Shown piece after piece: positions 16,646 to 25,643 of a stretch of 64,000 nt of DNA. This stretch comes from Pollutimonas sp963712655 (lineage in GTDB: Bacteria > Pseudomonadota > Gammaproteobacteria > Burkholderiales > Burkholderiaceae_B): positions 62,001 to 126,000 of the forward strand of contig CAVQIT010000009.1 in the NCBI GenBank assembly GCA_963712655.1, read 5' to 3'. The notes under the pieces are model-generated. The model ran no database searches. It worked only from the letters and a program-made list of their open reading frames with translations, and had not been told where the DNA came from. Both the position numbers and the translations under genes were made by a program. Positions within the stretch are counted from its first letter, which is position 1. Each line of letters begins with the position of its first letter.

Positions 16646-17566
16646 CTATTCGGTATCAAGCGGTGGGATTAGCCTGGCAGTAGGCCAGATTTCCTTGGTT
16701 GCATCGATTACCGCTCCGATAAGCGGATCGTTTTCGCGATTGTGGAGGTAGGTCATAAAGAGCTCATATTCGGCAATGGCTTTTTGAGATATGCACAACA
16801 GTCCTGCGCGCGCGCCGTCGAATGCCCGTTCTTCAGGCAGCAACGTCAAGCCAATGCCGGCTTCTGCCATGGCGCGCGCCAGCACATGATTGTCTGTCCT
16901 GGCAATCACATTGTTTTCCAGGTCGTGGCCGCTAAACAAGCGTTCAAGAATATGGGAGTATGCAAGATGCTTGTCGGTAAAGGCGACCCAAGGGGCCGCG
17001 GCAAGCGACTTCAGATCGGCGCCTTCGACTCGGTCTCTCCATGCGATGGGGCCGACGACACGATATCGAAAAGTGGTCAGGTGAATGTAGGACAGCGCGG
17101 AATCAATTGCCTGACCAAGCGCCATGCCGAGGTCCAGTTCACCGGTTTTTAGTCCCTCTGCTGTACCCATGGCATGACGGATATGCACATTCATTTGGAC
17201 AAGCGGGTGCCGTTTCAACACGGTTGCGGCGATGGCGCCGATACGGCTGTCCGCCGGGTCGGCGATAGACGAGATGGCTACTTGACCACAAATTTGGTTG
17301 CTCAGCGATCTTGCATAAGAAGAAAAGGTCGATGCATCGTTGAGTAGAACTTTGGCCTTGTTAAGCAGTACTTCACCATGCGGACTCAATTCCAGGCTGC
17401 GGTTCACGCGGTTGAATAGCTGGACCCCTAGATTCTGTTCCACCGCTTTGATATGAGCGCTGGCGGCGGAAAGGCTCAGGTGCAACCTTTCTGCTGCTTT
17501 CGTCAAATTCTGTTCTTCCGCAGTGGCGATGAAGGTTCTTAGTTGAACGAGATCGACAGGACGCAT
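16646..17566 (-). CDS. LysR-family transcriptional regulator
   Basis: The protein has 306 residues. The N-terminal winged helix (about 5-64) reads VQLRTFIATAEEQNLTKAAERL, then LSAASAHIKAVEQNLGVQLFNR. An effector-binding domain follows (about 90-300). It is divergent from the Bug-receptor operon at 17757 and convergent with the ALDH-hydratase pair, so it probably regulates one or both. Two dyads in the 190-base divergent gap are candidate binding sites. The inducer is unknown and may be the substrate or a CoA intermediate of the pathway. Confidence 0.92.
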   Translation of the reverse strand: MRPVDLVQLRTFIATAEEQNLTKAAERLHLSLSAASAHIKAVEQNLGVQLFNRVNRSLELSPHGEVLLNKAKVLLNDASTFSSYARSLSNQICGQVAISSIADPADSRIGAIAATVLKRHPLVQMNVHIRHAMGTAEGLKTGELDLGMALGQAIDSALSYIHLTTFRYRVVGPIAWRDRVEGADLKSLAAAPWVAFTDKHLAYSHILERLFSGHDLENNVIARTDNHVLARAMAEAGIGLTLLPEERAFDGARAGLLCISQKAIAEYELFMTYLHNRENDPLIGAVIDATKEIWPTARLIPPLDTE

Positions 17567-17646
17567 ACAAGTAGGGTTCCAAGAGGTGTCGTTAGTTGGC
17601 TCTTCTGAAAAATATATTCTGAAAATCCAAAATCACAGTACTGAAA

Positions 17647-17688
17647 ATGCGCATGGACACTGATTGCCAGCCTAATGCAAACTTGCAT
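17647..17688. promoter_or_regulatory. Candidate LysR operator in the divergent gap
   Basis: Two perfect dyads with the same core are found: ATGCGCAT at 17647-17654 and ATGCAA-AC-TTGCAT at 17675-17688. They lie between the divergent LysR and Bug genes, as expected of recognition and activation sites of a LysR regulator. No binding data are implied. Confidence 0.45.
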
Positions 17689-17756
17689 GAATCGAAAACA
17701 CTAATTCAGTTTGGTTCGAGTGGATCGTTTCACGCGTGTTAATGGAGGCAATTAAA

Positions 17757-18749
17757 ATGATCAAAAAAATTACTAAATTTACGGCATTGAGAGCAGGTTT
17801 ATTATGCATTGTCGCACTGTCCGGGTCTGCTTTTGCCGGTACATATCCGGAACGTCCCATTCAAATCATCTGCCCATATCCGGCGGGAACATCCAGCGAT
17901 GTTACGACAAGAGAGTTGGCCAACCATATGGCGACCATTCTCAAACAGTCTGTCGTGGTGATCAATAAACCAGGTGCCGGGGGACTCATTGCAACGCAAG
18001 AGGCGGCACGAGCCAAGCCTGATGGATATACGTTATTTGCTGCCGCTAACGGCACACAGTATATCAATCCTATTATCTATAAAAACGTCAACTACGATCC
18101 ATTCAAGGATTTTGCGCCTATTTCCAGATACGTTTCCTATCCAAACGTGCTGGTGGTGAACGCAGATCAACCCATCAATAATCTCGCCGATTTAGTCGCC
18201 CTGGCAAAGTCCCGTACCGGAGATAAATCCCTGTCATTCGGAACCGGCGGGAATGGAACGACGTCGCATATCGCTGGCGAGCAGTTCCAGAAAATGATCG
18301 GGGCTGATCTTTTGACTGTTCCCTATCAAGGGACGATCACGGCGGTTACGGAAACGGCCGCCGGCCGTGTCGATATGGTGTGGGGAAACTTGAATATTAC
18401 TGTGCCGTTTATCCAGAGCGGAAAACTGCGTCCGCTGGCGATTTCCTCAGTCAGCCGGCACCCATTATTACCGGATACCCCGACGTTTAAAGAGGCTGGC
18501 TATCCAGAGGCGGAAATGAATGTATGGAGCGGCCTAGTCGCTCCTGCAGGGACGCCGCCGGAAATTATTGAGAAATTGAATCATGCCGTCGTTGAGGCGG
18601 TGAAAAGTCCTTCTCTTATCAAAAACTATGAAACCTCCGGTGCCCAGCCAGAAAGCGATGCCAGCCCAGAAGCGTTCGCCGCATTTCTGAAAGAGGAAAC
18701 CGACCGCTGGTCTCCCGTGATTCGATCGCTTGGCATTACGCTTAATTAA
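17757..18749 (+). CDS. Tripartite tricarboxylate transporter (Bug-type) substrate-binding protein
   Basis: Periplasmic extracytoplasmic receptor that captures a small organic acid or related ligand. The ATG at 17757 follows a GGAGG site and gives 330 residues. The signal peptide (about 1-25, ending SAFA) precedes YPERPIQIICPYPAGTSSD, the Bug signature loop. KPGAGGLIATQEAARAKPDGYTL and SFGTGGNGTTSHIAGEQFQ are family motifs. No TctA/TctB membrane genes are near, so it is an orphan receptor, common in Alcaligenaceae. It leads the operon with the dioxygenase, thiolase and ligase, so its ligand may be the pathway substrate. Confidence 0.92.
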   Translation: MIKKITKFTALRAGLLCIVALSGSAFAGTYPERPIQIICPYPAGTSSDVTTRELANHMATILKQSVVVINKPGAGGLIATQEAARAKPDGYTLFAAANGTQYINPIIYKNVNYDPFKDFAPISRYVSYPNVLVVNADQPINNLADLVALAKSRTGDKSLSFGTGGNGTTSHIAGEQFQKMIGADLLTVPYQGTITAVTETAAGRVDMVWGNLNITVPFIQSGKLRPLAISSVSRHPLLPDTPTFKEAGYPEAEMNVWSGLVAPAGTPPEIIEKLNHAVVEAVKSPSLIKNYETSGAQPESDASPEAFAAFLKEETDRWSPVIRSLGITLN

Positions 18750-18783
18750 TAGTTAATAGATTTTTTTATTTGAAGGTGATTTT

Positions 18784-19602
18784 ATGACTATCGAGGTCGT
18801 TCAGCTTACTCCCAACATAGCTGTTGAGATTAAAGGGGTGGATCTGAGGAGTTTTGATGAATCTCAAACGGCTCAAATAAGGAAAGCCTTCCTGGAGCAT
18901 GGCGTTATCGTTTTTCGCGATCAGTTCCTGAGTCCCGAACAGCACGTGGCCTTCGCAAAAAGCATGGGCGACGTCATGATATACGAAGGCTATAAGGCGT
19001 TCGATGATCTGCCTACCGGCATGTTTCGTTTTACAAACGACGGGAAAGAAAAGGTCATCACAGAGCATTGGCATTTTGACGGTACATACTATGACGTGCC
19101 CCCCGCCGCAGGCATTCTGGCGCCACAAAAAGTCCCCGCTATCGGCGGCGATACGATGTGGTCCAACCAGTATGTCACGTATGAACGGCTGTCGGATGGT
19201 ATGAAAAAATTGCTTTCCGGGCTCTGGACGGAGTGTGTATCGCATCGTTCCAGTCGGAAATACAACAACGAGCTGATGTCAGCTACGCAACCCGCGGTTC
19301 GCAAGCATCCAGAGACTGGGCGTCTATCACTCAATATCGGCCATCCGGAGACCTGCGTACGGTTTGTTGGCATGACCGAGGAAGAAAGCCAGCCGCTGAT
19401 TCAGCACCTGCATGCGATAACTCATGAGCCGGACAATGTCTATCGTCATCAGTGGAGACTAGGCGATATTGTCATGTGGGACAACCGATGTACCATGCAT
19501 TATGCGATCCACGATTATGGCATGGCTGAGCGCGAGATGTACCGGATGACGATCCTGGGCGATCGGCCGCAGGGTCCCTTGGGTATGCAACCGACGGCAT
19601 GA
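18784..19602 (+). CDS. TauD/TfdA-family Fe(II)/2-oxoglutarate dioxygenase
   Basis: Couples 2-oxoglutarate decarboxylation to hydroxylation of a substrate, often cleaving C-S, C-O or C-N bonds. The protein has 272 residues. The iron triad is visible: HWHFDGTY supplies His and Asp, and the distal His is in DNRCTMHYAIHDY. The basic segment near EREMYRMTILGD should hold the 2-oxoglutarate arginine. Its stop overlaps the thiolase start as ATGA, so they are made together. It may carry out the first oxidative attack on the imported substrate. Which bond it cleaves cannot be read from sequence. Confidence 0.88.
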   Translation: MTIEVVQLTPNIAVEIKGVDLRSFDESQTAQIRKAFLEHGVIVFRDQFLSPEQHVAFAKSMGDVMIYEGYKAFDDLPTGMFRFTNDGKEKVITEHWHFDGTYYDVPPAAGILAPQKVPAIGGDTMWSNQYVTYERLSDGMKKLLSGLWTECVSHRSSRKYNNELMSATQPAVRKHPETGRLSLNIGHPETCVRFVGMTEEESQPLIQHLHAITHEPDNVYRHQWRLGDIVMWDNRCTMHYAIHDYGMAEREMYRMTILGDRPQGPLGMQPTA

Positions 19603-20837
19603 TAGCCAGCGCCGACATGGACGAGAAAAAATCGAATAAGTCTCGTAGACAGCCCGCCGCGCAACTCGCGGCGATTGCCGGTATCGGGATGACAAAATTA
19701 TCGAAGGAATCCGGCAAGACAGAGCAGCAGTTGGCTGCCGAAGCCATTCTCGCTGCGATTGAGGACAGCGGGTTGGATCTGCAGTCTATCGACGGCATCG
19801 TGAAGTATTCTGCGGATTCGACCAAGGAAAGTACCCTAGTTGATGTGCTTGGATTATCCAATGTCCGTTTTTTTGCCGAGGTAGGCTATGGAGGCACGGC
19901 AACAGCAGGTGTTATTGCGCTAGCCCAAGCCGCGATTGCTTCAGGCCAAGCCAGATGCGTGGTGTGCTATCGGGCAATGAACGGTCGATCTGGCATGCGA
20001 TACGGTCGAGGCGAGCGCATGCTGAAATCCAAGAACGACAATATCGCAATCGCGGACGGTAGTCGCACTTTTGGTAGTGCCTTGACGGGTCCGTTTGGCT
20101 TGTTGTCGCCCAGCCAATTAATGGGGCTGTGGGCACGACGCTACGCCTACGAATTCGGCTTTGACGATGAGACCTTGTCGAGTGGGCTGGCCGCTGTCGC
20201 CATGACTCAGCGCGCCTACGCGGCAAACAATCCGCATGCGATGCTTCGCGATCGTCCCTTGTCACTCAAGGATTACCAGTCGAGCCGCATGATTGCGGAG
20301 CCTCTTCGCTTGCCTGACTTTTGTCTTGAAGTGGATGGAGGCGCGGCCATTATCGTGGTGGATCAAGAGTTGGCTAAGGATAGGGCGCGCAAGCCGGTTC
20401 CCATCCTCGCCGTGGATCGTCATCTGGAGCGGGGCGGCGATACCCCCACGCTTTACCACGAGCGGATGGACCGCCTGGTTTCCGAACGCGCTCGCCGGAT
20501 TTTCTCGTTGGCGGATGTCAGTCCCGAGGACGTGAGTGTGGCCGCTATTTATGACGCGACCAGTGTCATGGTGCTGATGGCCCTTGAGGATTATGGCTTT
20601 TGCGGTCGAGGAGAAGCGATTGAGTTTGCGAAGACGGGGCAACTGGGTATCCAGGGGAAACTGCCTACCAATCCTCACGGTGGCATGTTATCGGAAGGCT
20701 ATTTGCACGGTATCAACAATCTACTTGAAGTGGTGCGTCAAATGAGAGGCGAATCTGTCAACCAGGTCGCTGGCGCCCGAGTCGGTTTTTACACAGTGGG
20801 CAACGGTTCCGTGCTATTGGGAGGCGTCGATGCGTGA
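19599..20837 (+). CDS. Thiolase-like (SCP-x/Ltp-type) protein without the nucleophilic cysteine
   Basis: The protein has 412 residues of thiolase fold. The position of the acyl-accepting cysteine in true thiolases reads GYGGTATAGVIA, with no Cys. The C-terminal NPHGGMLSEGYLHGINNLLEVV corresponds to the GGxxxxGHPxG-type region. Cys-less thiolases paired with a DUF35 protein, such as steroid Ltp2 with ChsH2, act as retro-aldolases on hydroxyacyl-CoAs. The DUF35 gene here overlaps this gene by eight bases, supporting the same complex. Cleavage would yield an acyl-CoA plus an aldehyde or ketone, which suits the aldehyde dehydrogenase in the cluster. The role is inferred from the pairing. Confidence 0.8.
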   Translation: MIASADMDEKKSNKSRRQPAAQLAAIAGIGMTKLSKESGKTEQQLAAEAILAAIEDSGLDLQSIDGIVKYSADSTKESTLVDVLGLSNVRFFAEVGYGGTATAGVIALAQAAIASGQARCVVCYRAMNGRSGMRYGRGERMLKSKNDNIAIADGSRTFGSALTGPFGLLSPSQLMGLWARRYAYEFGFDDETLSSGLAAVAMTQRAYAANNPHAMLRDRPLSLKDYQSSRMIAEPLRLPDFCLEVDGGAAIIVVDQELAKDRARKPVPILAVDRHLERGGDTPTLYHERMDRLVSERARRIFSLADVSPEDVSVAAIYDATSVMVLMALEDYGFCGRGEAIEFAKTGQLGIQGKLPTNPHGGMLSEGYLHGINNLLEVVRQMRGESVNQVAGARVGFYTVGNGSVLLGGVDA

Positions 20838-21270
20838 ATCTAAAACGCCGCCTGTTGATGAGAGTGCATCCGCCCAGGGCGTCATTCTGCCAGAGGCGAG
20901 TGGTGCCGTTCAGGTGTTTTGGCAGGGAGCTGCCAGCGGAAAGCTTTTGATGCAGCGTTGTCAACACTGTGGGTATATATGGCATCCGCCCTCTGATGTG
21001 TGCGGCAAGTGCCAAGCTACCGATATCGACTGGATTCCGGTCTCTGGAAAAGGCGTTCTCTATAGCTATACGAAGGTTCAACACGCGGTGCACCCCGTTG
21101 TGCAGTCCTGGATTCCCTACACCTTATGTATGGTGGATCTGGACGAAGGAACGCGCATTCTGGCCCTATTTGATGACTCCAAGGCGCCACCATCGATTGG
21201 AAAAACGGTGGCATTGCGTTTTCAGAAAATGTCAGATGGGTTTCAGCTCCCCATATTTTTCCACGTTTGA
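20830..21270 (+). CDS. DUF35 zinc-ribbon/OB-fold protein, partner of the thiolase-like protein
   Basis: The protein has 146 residues. A rubredoxin-like zinc ribbon is formed by CQHCGYIWHPPSDVCGKCQ (about 39-57), followed by an OB-fold (about 65-140) starting WIPVSGKGVLYSYTKV. Such proteins bind thiolase-fold enzymes and shape their CoA site. The start lies within the end of the thiolase gene, giving translational coupling. It has no catalytic role on its own as far as known. All four zinc cysteines are present. Confidence 0.88.
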   Translation: MRESKTPPVDESASAQGVILPEASGAVQVFWQGAASGKLLMQRCQHCGYIWHPPSDVCGKCQATDIDWIPVSGKGVLYSYTKVQHAVHPVVQSWIPYTLCMVDLDEGTRILALFDDSKAPPSIGKTVALRFQKMSDGFQLPIFFHV

Positions 21271-21307
21271 ATCGCACATCTAACTATATTTGTACCAAGG
21301 AATATTC

Positions 21308-22945
21308 ATGCAACATCGTCCCCAAACTCCCTTCGACGAGAACTGCACGATCGCAGGGCTTCTGACAGCGCGCGCCGGGGCACTTGGACCGCTCCCATTT
21401 GTCGTCTTTGAAGGCCAGGAGTGGACATATGCGCAAACGCTGGAGCATTCACGCACCTTTTCCCGCGCCTTGTTCGCAGTTGGTAGCAAGGCCGGTGATC
21501 GGGTTGCGATGATGGTCGAGAACCGACTTGAGTTTTTTGCGGCATGGTTCGGAACGGCATTGGGAGCAGGGGTGCATGTGCCATTGAATCCGGAGTATCG
21601 GGGGGAAATCCTGCGTCAGGTACTGGTGGACATCGCCGCGCGTTATGTCGTCGTCGAAGCGCATCTGCTGCCGAATCTTCTGACTGCGATGGACGGCATT
21701 GATCACAAGATCGAACTCCTGGTGATTATGGATCACGATCCATCCCAGGCCCTTCCTAACGGGGACAACTACCGTGCGCTTTCTTGGGAGGTGTTTTTGG
21801 AGGAGGGCGTAGGCGTTCAAATGCCTGAGTATCGACGCTCGGCCTACGAGCTTGGAGCGGTGATGCTGACTTCGGGAACGACAGGAGTTTCTAAAGGTGT
21901 GATGGTGTGTGATAAACACGCGATCACGCAGGGTAGGGAAGCGGCGGAAGCATACGGTATTCAATCCGACGACGTGATGTTTACGTGTCTGCCGCTCTTT
22001 CACGCGAATGCGGCATGGTCGACGGTGCTGGCCGCGCTCCAATCGGGGGCAAAGGTTGCGCTGTCTCGCCGGTTTTCGGCGCGAAAATTCTGGAAGGATG
22101 CGGCGGAGGTGGGTGCGACGCAGGTTGCTTTGCTGGGAACGATGTTGCATATGCTGGTCGCGCAACCTCCGTCCGATACCGATCGTGCTCACCGCGTCAG
22201 GATCGGGAACTCGGTGCCTTGCCCACCTGATGTGATGATCGCCTTCGAGCGCAGGTTCGGAGTGCATTTGCTGGAGACATACGGCAATACCGAAACGAAG
22301 CGCATTCTCAGCAATCGTCACTATCATCGAAAACTTGCCTCGGCAGGTTATCCAACGCCGACCAGTATTGTCGAAATACACGACGAGAATGGTTGGCGTG
22401 TATCGCCGGGCGTGATAGGCGAGATGGTTTACCGACCCAAAGAACCGGGCATCATGACGTTGGGCTATCTGAATAAGCCGGAAGCCACACTCGCCATGAT
22501 GCGCAATGGGTGGTGGTGTACTGGCGATCTTGCTTGGCAGGATACCGACGGGTTTGTCTATTTTGCTGGCCGCAAAAAAGACGCATTGCGGCGTCGGGGA
22601 GAGAACGTATCTGCTTTCGAGGTTGAACGCACGCTGATGTCACATCCGGGCGTGTTGCTCGCGGCGGTGGTCGCGGCGCCATCCGAGTTATCGGAAGACG
22701 AGATTTTGGCCGCAGTGGTCCGAGCACCCGGCTCGACCGCTACCGACGAAGAGATTTTCAACTATGCCGACGAAAATCTGCCGCATTTCATGGTGCCCAG
22801 ATATATTGCCTTTGTTGACAGTCTGCCCGAGACCACGACCGGAAAGATTGCCAAGGCTGGGCTCTCGGAGCAGCTTATGCAGGGCAAGGTGTGGGACAGC
22901 GAACGTGCGGGCTTGACAGCTACGCGTACGCGCAGGGGAAAGTAA
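21308..22945 (+). CDS. Acyl-CoA synthetase (AMP-binding family; CaiC-like)
   Basis: Activates a carboxylic acid to its CoA thioester through an acyl-adenylate. The ATG at 21308 follows AAGGAA and gives 545 residues. The P-loop motif MLTSGTTGVSKGV, the YGNTETKR segment, GDLAWQDTDGFVYFAGRKKD and the C-terminal catalytic lysine in TTGKIAKAG are all present. The arrangement resembles crotonobetaine/carnitine-CoA ligases and fatty acid ligases, but the substrate cannot be told. It is the last gene of the receptor-dioxygenase-thiolase-DUF35 operon and would feed the hydratase and retro-aldolase. Confidence 0.9.
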   Translation: MQHRPQTPFDENCTIAGLLTARAGALGPLPFVVFEGQEWTYAQTLEHSRTFSRALFAVGSKAGDRVAMMVENRLEFFAAWFGTALGAGVHVPLNPEYRGEILRQVLVDIAARYVVVEAHLLPNLLTAMDGIDHKIELLVIMDHDPSQALPNGDNYRALSWEVFLEEGVGVQMPEYRRSAYELGAVMLTSGTTGVSKGVMVCDKHAITQGREAAEAYGIQSDDVMFTCLPLFHANAAWSTVLAALQSGAKVALSRRFSARKFWKDAAEVGATQVALLGTMLHMLVAQPPSDTDRAHRVRIGNSVPCPPDVMIAFERRFGVHLLETYGNTETKRILSNRHYHRKLASAGYPTPTSIVEIHDENGWRVSPGVIGEMVYRPKEPGIMTLGYLNKPEATLAMMRNGWWCTGDLAWQDTDGFVYFAGRKKDALRRRGENVSAFEVERTLMSHPGVLLAAVVAAPSELSEDEILAAVVRAPGSTATDEEIFNYADENLPHFMVPRYIAFVDSLPETTTGKIAKAGLSEQLMQGKVWDSERAGLTATRTRRGK

Positions 22946-23340
22946 CCGTTTCCTGTTTCAGCAGTGCGGATTACTTCTCGAACGAACTAGAGAAAAACAT
23001 CATTTTGGCAGCCAGGCGAGCATCCTCGCCTGGCTGTGTCGCGTCTTGCATCGGCGAGCATCGGGCCAATGTATGGCACAGTTTCGGCGCCCGCGCCCAA
23101 ACGACTTTTTCATCGCTCGGGGGGCACTCGTGGTCGTTGTCGCCGATGAGGTTGAATAATCGAACGGCGCGCCACATCGGAATGTACCGGCATGTATCGC
23201 ACGGCACGGATGGTACACGCGGATTCAAAACCCTCTAAGCACCGACATATCCAAGATACACCGTTCGCTTCTACTGTTAGTCGATGTCAATCGCATCCGG
23301 CGGCTGTCCCCGCCGCAACACTAGCAACGAAGGATTCATC
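22946..23340. other. Intergenic region with one strong hairpin
   Basis: About 395 bases with no convincing gene. It holds a perfect eleven-base-pair hairpin at 23010-23035 (arms AGCCAGGCGAG and CTCGCCTGGCT, loop CATC) without a clear T-run. This probably ends or stabilises the ligase transcript. The rest must include the promoter of the hydrolase gene at 23341, but no clear boxes are visible. Confidence 0.5.
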
Positions 23341-24390
23341 ATGTCAGAAGAAATCAATTCCCATCGTCGCCGCTTCGTCAGTACCGCGGCCGCCACCCTC
23401 ACGGCCGCCCAATTCGGCCTGCTTGCGGCTGCGCAGGCGCAGACACAGACCGGAACGCCATCCACGACGGCCGTCAAGCCCGGCGCTCACACCTCTTTCG
23501 GCCCCCTGAAGACGATCAATGCCGGCGTACTCAGTATTGCTTATGCGGAGGTCGGCCCGAAAGACGGCCCGCCGGTGCTGCTCTTGCACGGGTGGCCGTA
23601 TGACATCCACGCTTTTGTCGATGTCGCTCCCATTCTCGCGGCTGCCGGCTATCGCGTGCTTGTGCCTTATTCGCGGGGTTATGGCGCGACGCGCTTTCTC
23701 GCTGCCGAAACGCCGCGCAACGCCCAGCCGGCCGCGGCCGCGGTCGATGCCCTTAACTTCCTGGATGCGCTCAAGATCAAGAAAGCGGTTGTCGCCGGGT
23801 TCGACTGGGGCGGCAGGACCGCGAACTTGATGGCTTTCCTTTGGCCGCAGCGGTGCAAGGCACTGGTTTCGGTAAGCGGCTACCTGGTCGGCAGCCAGGA
23901 GAGCGGCACAATACCGCTGCCGCCGAGCGCCGAACTCCAATGGTGGTATCAGTTCTATTTCGCCACCGAGCGCGGCAAAGCCGGCTATGCAAAGTACACC
24001 AAGGAATTCAACCGCTTGATCTGGGAACAGGCTTCACCGAAATGGGCCTTCGACGACGCAAGCTACGAACGCTCCGCGCAGGCTTTTGAAAACCCGGATT
24101 TCGTTCAGATCTCGCTTCACAATTACAGCTGGCGCCTTGATCTGGCGCCCGGCGAGGCGAAATACGATGACCTGGAAAGGAAGATCGCGACATTTCCGAG
24201 CATTGCCGTGCCGACCATCACGCTGGAAGGGGACGCGAATGGCGCACCGCATGCCGACCCCGCCGTTTACGCCAAGAAGTACACCGGCAAGTATGAACAT
24301 CGCAACCTCACGGGCGGTATAGGGCACAATCTGCCGCAGGAGGCGCCGGAGGCCTTTGCAAAGGCCATTATCGACGTCGACAAGGCATAA
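23341..24390 (+). CDS. Exported alpha/beta hydrolase, epoxide-hydrolase/haloalkane-dehalogenase type
   Basis: The protein has 349 residues. A twin-arginine signal (HRRRFVSTAAATLTAAQFG, cut near AQAQ) indicates folded export to the periplasm. The catalytic nucleophile is Asp in GFDWGGRTANL rather than Ser, and the oxyanion segment is LLHGWPYDIHAF. The closing histidine is in GGIGHNLPQEAP. An Asp nucleophile points to epoxide hydrolase or dehalogenase chemistry, not an ordinary esterase. It is transcribed alone toward the convergent lyase gene. A periplasmic enzyme of this class could act on the substrate before uptake. Confidence 0.85.
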   Translation: MSEEINSHRRRFVSTAAATLTAAQFGLLAAAQAQTQTGTPSTTAVKPGAHTSFGPLKTINAGVLSIAYAEVGPKDGPPVLLLHGWPYDIHAFVDVAPILAAAGYRVLVPYSRGYGATRFLAAETPRNAQPAAAAVDALNFLDALKIKKAVVAGFDWGGRTANLMAFLWPQRCKALVSVSGYLVGSQESGTIPLPPSAELQWWYQFYFATERGKAGYAKYTKEFNRLIWEQASPKWAFDDASYERSAQAFENPDFVQISLHNYSWRLDLAPGEAKYDDLERKIATFPSIAVPTITLEGDANGAPHADPAVYAKKYTGKYEHRNLTGGIGHNLPQEAPEAFAKAIIDVDKA

Positions 24391-24486
24391 GCGGTCGCAT
24401 GTTGAAAGAGGCGCCGCCGTCCCCCCCGGCTTTCGATCTGCCTGTGTCGGGATGCCGGCCGGCGCCCGGCCGCATCCGGGAATCGG

Positions 24487-25497
24487 TCACTCGCTTTTAG
24501 GCATATGCCCGACCGAGTCGGAATATTTCGCCATTTCCTCGCTGGGCAAGTACTCTTGCTCGATTCGCCGCACGTCATCAAAGCCTGCAAAACTATGCAG
24601 GTTGCCGATGTCATGGCAATTGAAGCGCTCAATGAAGTCGAGCTCGGCCATCGGGCCTTCTTCCCGCAGCCGAACGGCGATGTCATACATGGCCATCAGG
24701 CTGGCCCGCACCAAGGTCAATGCGCTGATGCACACGGCTATGCCCATGTCTTGCATCTGGGCCAGAGTGAAGCGGGGGCTGACTCCGGTCATGTTGTAAA
24801 AAATGGGGCCGCGCACTTCCGTGCAGATGCGCCTGACTTCTTCCACGCTGGTGGGACCCTCGACGAACACCATGTCGGCGCCGGCGCCGAGATAAGCATT
24901 GGCGCGTTCGATCGCGTCGTCCAGGCTGCCTTTGTGCGCGCCGCGCGCATCGGTTCGCGCCACAAGCAAAAAGTCGGGGTCAAGTTCGCGCCGAACCGCG
25001 TCGGCGGCACGGAACTTGCCCACCGCCTCATCGATCGGCAACACGGTTTTGCCCGCCACGTGACCGCAGCGCTTCGGATTCACCTGATCTTCCAAATGGA
25101 TGCCCGCGATGCCGGCTGAGATGAATTCGCTTACGGTGCGGACCACGTTGACGGCATTGCCGTAACCCGTGTCCGCATCGGCGATGACCGGTGCGCGGGC
25201 CGCCGTGGCAATATACCGGGCATTCATGACGACCTCGGTCATTGTCAGCAGGCCTGCGTCGGGCAGCCCCGCCAACGACAACGATGCGTTATACCCACCG
25301 GTATAGAGGAACCCAAATCCGGCTTTCTCCAGCACGCGGGCGCTCATGGCGTTGTAGCATCCGGGGATGAAAAGAACTTGGCCCGTCGCAAGCCGCTGCC
25401 TGAGCCGAGTCGATGCGCGCCCTGGGCTGCCGCCTGATCCGGCTTGAATCAAATTGTTGATGGAATCCACCGATTTCTCCTGAGAGTAATTCGCCAC
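24487..25497 (-). CDS. Isocitrate lyase/PEP mutase superfamily lyase (methylisocitrate-lyase-like)
   Basis: A TIM-barrel C-C lyase of 336 residues. The metal site DADTGYGNAVNV and the signature HLEDQVNPKRCGH with the active-site cysteine are intact. LLVARTDARG and FVEGPTSVEEVRRI follow in the expected order. The lysine-arginine form of KKCGH fits 2-methylisocitrate lyase, oxaloacetate hydrolase or 2,3-dimethylmalate lyase relatives. It lies downstream of the Bug receptor and monooxygenase on the same strand, so it probably splits a dicarboxylic product of the pathway. It is not part of a prp operon, so propionate metabolism is unlikely. Confidence 0.88.
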   Translation of the reverse strand: MANYSQEKSVDSINNLIQAGSGGSPGRASTRLRQRLATGQVLFIPGCYNAMSARVLEKAGFGFLYTGGYNASLSLAGLPDAGLLTMTEVVMNARYIATAARAPVIADADTGYGNAVNVVRTVSEFISAGIAGIHLEDQVNPKRCGHVAGKTVLPIDEAVGKFRAADAVRRELDPDFLLVARTDARGAHKGSLDDAIERANAYLGAGADMVFVEGPTSVEEVRRICTEVRGPIFYNMTGVSPRFTLAQMQDMGIAVCISALTLVRASLMAMYDIAVRLREEGPMAELDFIERFNCHDIGNLHSFAGFDDVRRIEQEYLPSEEMAKYSDSVGHMPKSE

Positions 25498-25643
25498 TAG
25501 TTAAAGCACGCGCTAACGTAACGACACTGCGATTGTTGTGCTCCGGACGCGCCATGCGTAAGAGCATGCTTACGCCGCCGCAGGAGCTCGGGTAACACCC
25601 GAGCTCCGTTGTGTGACGAAGAAAGTCCGAATTTGAGCCGGCA

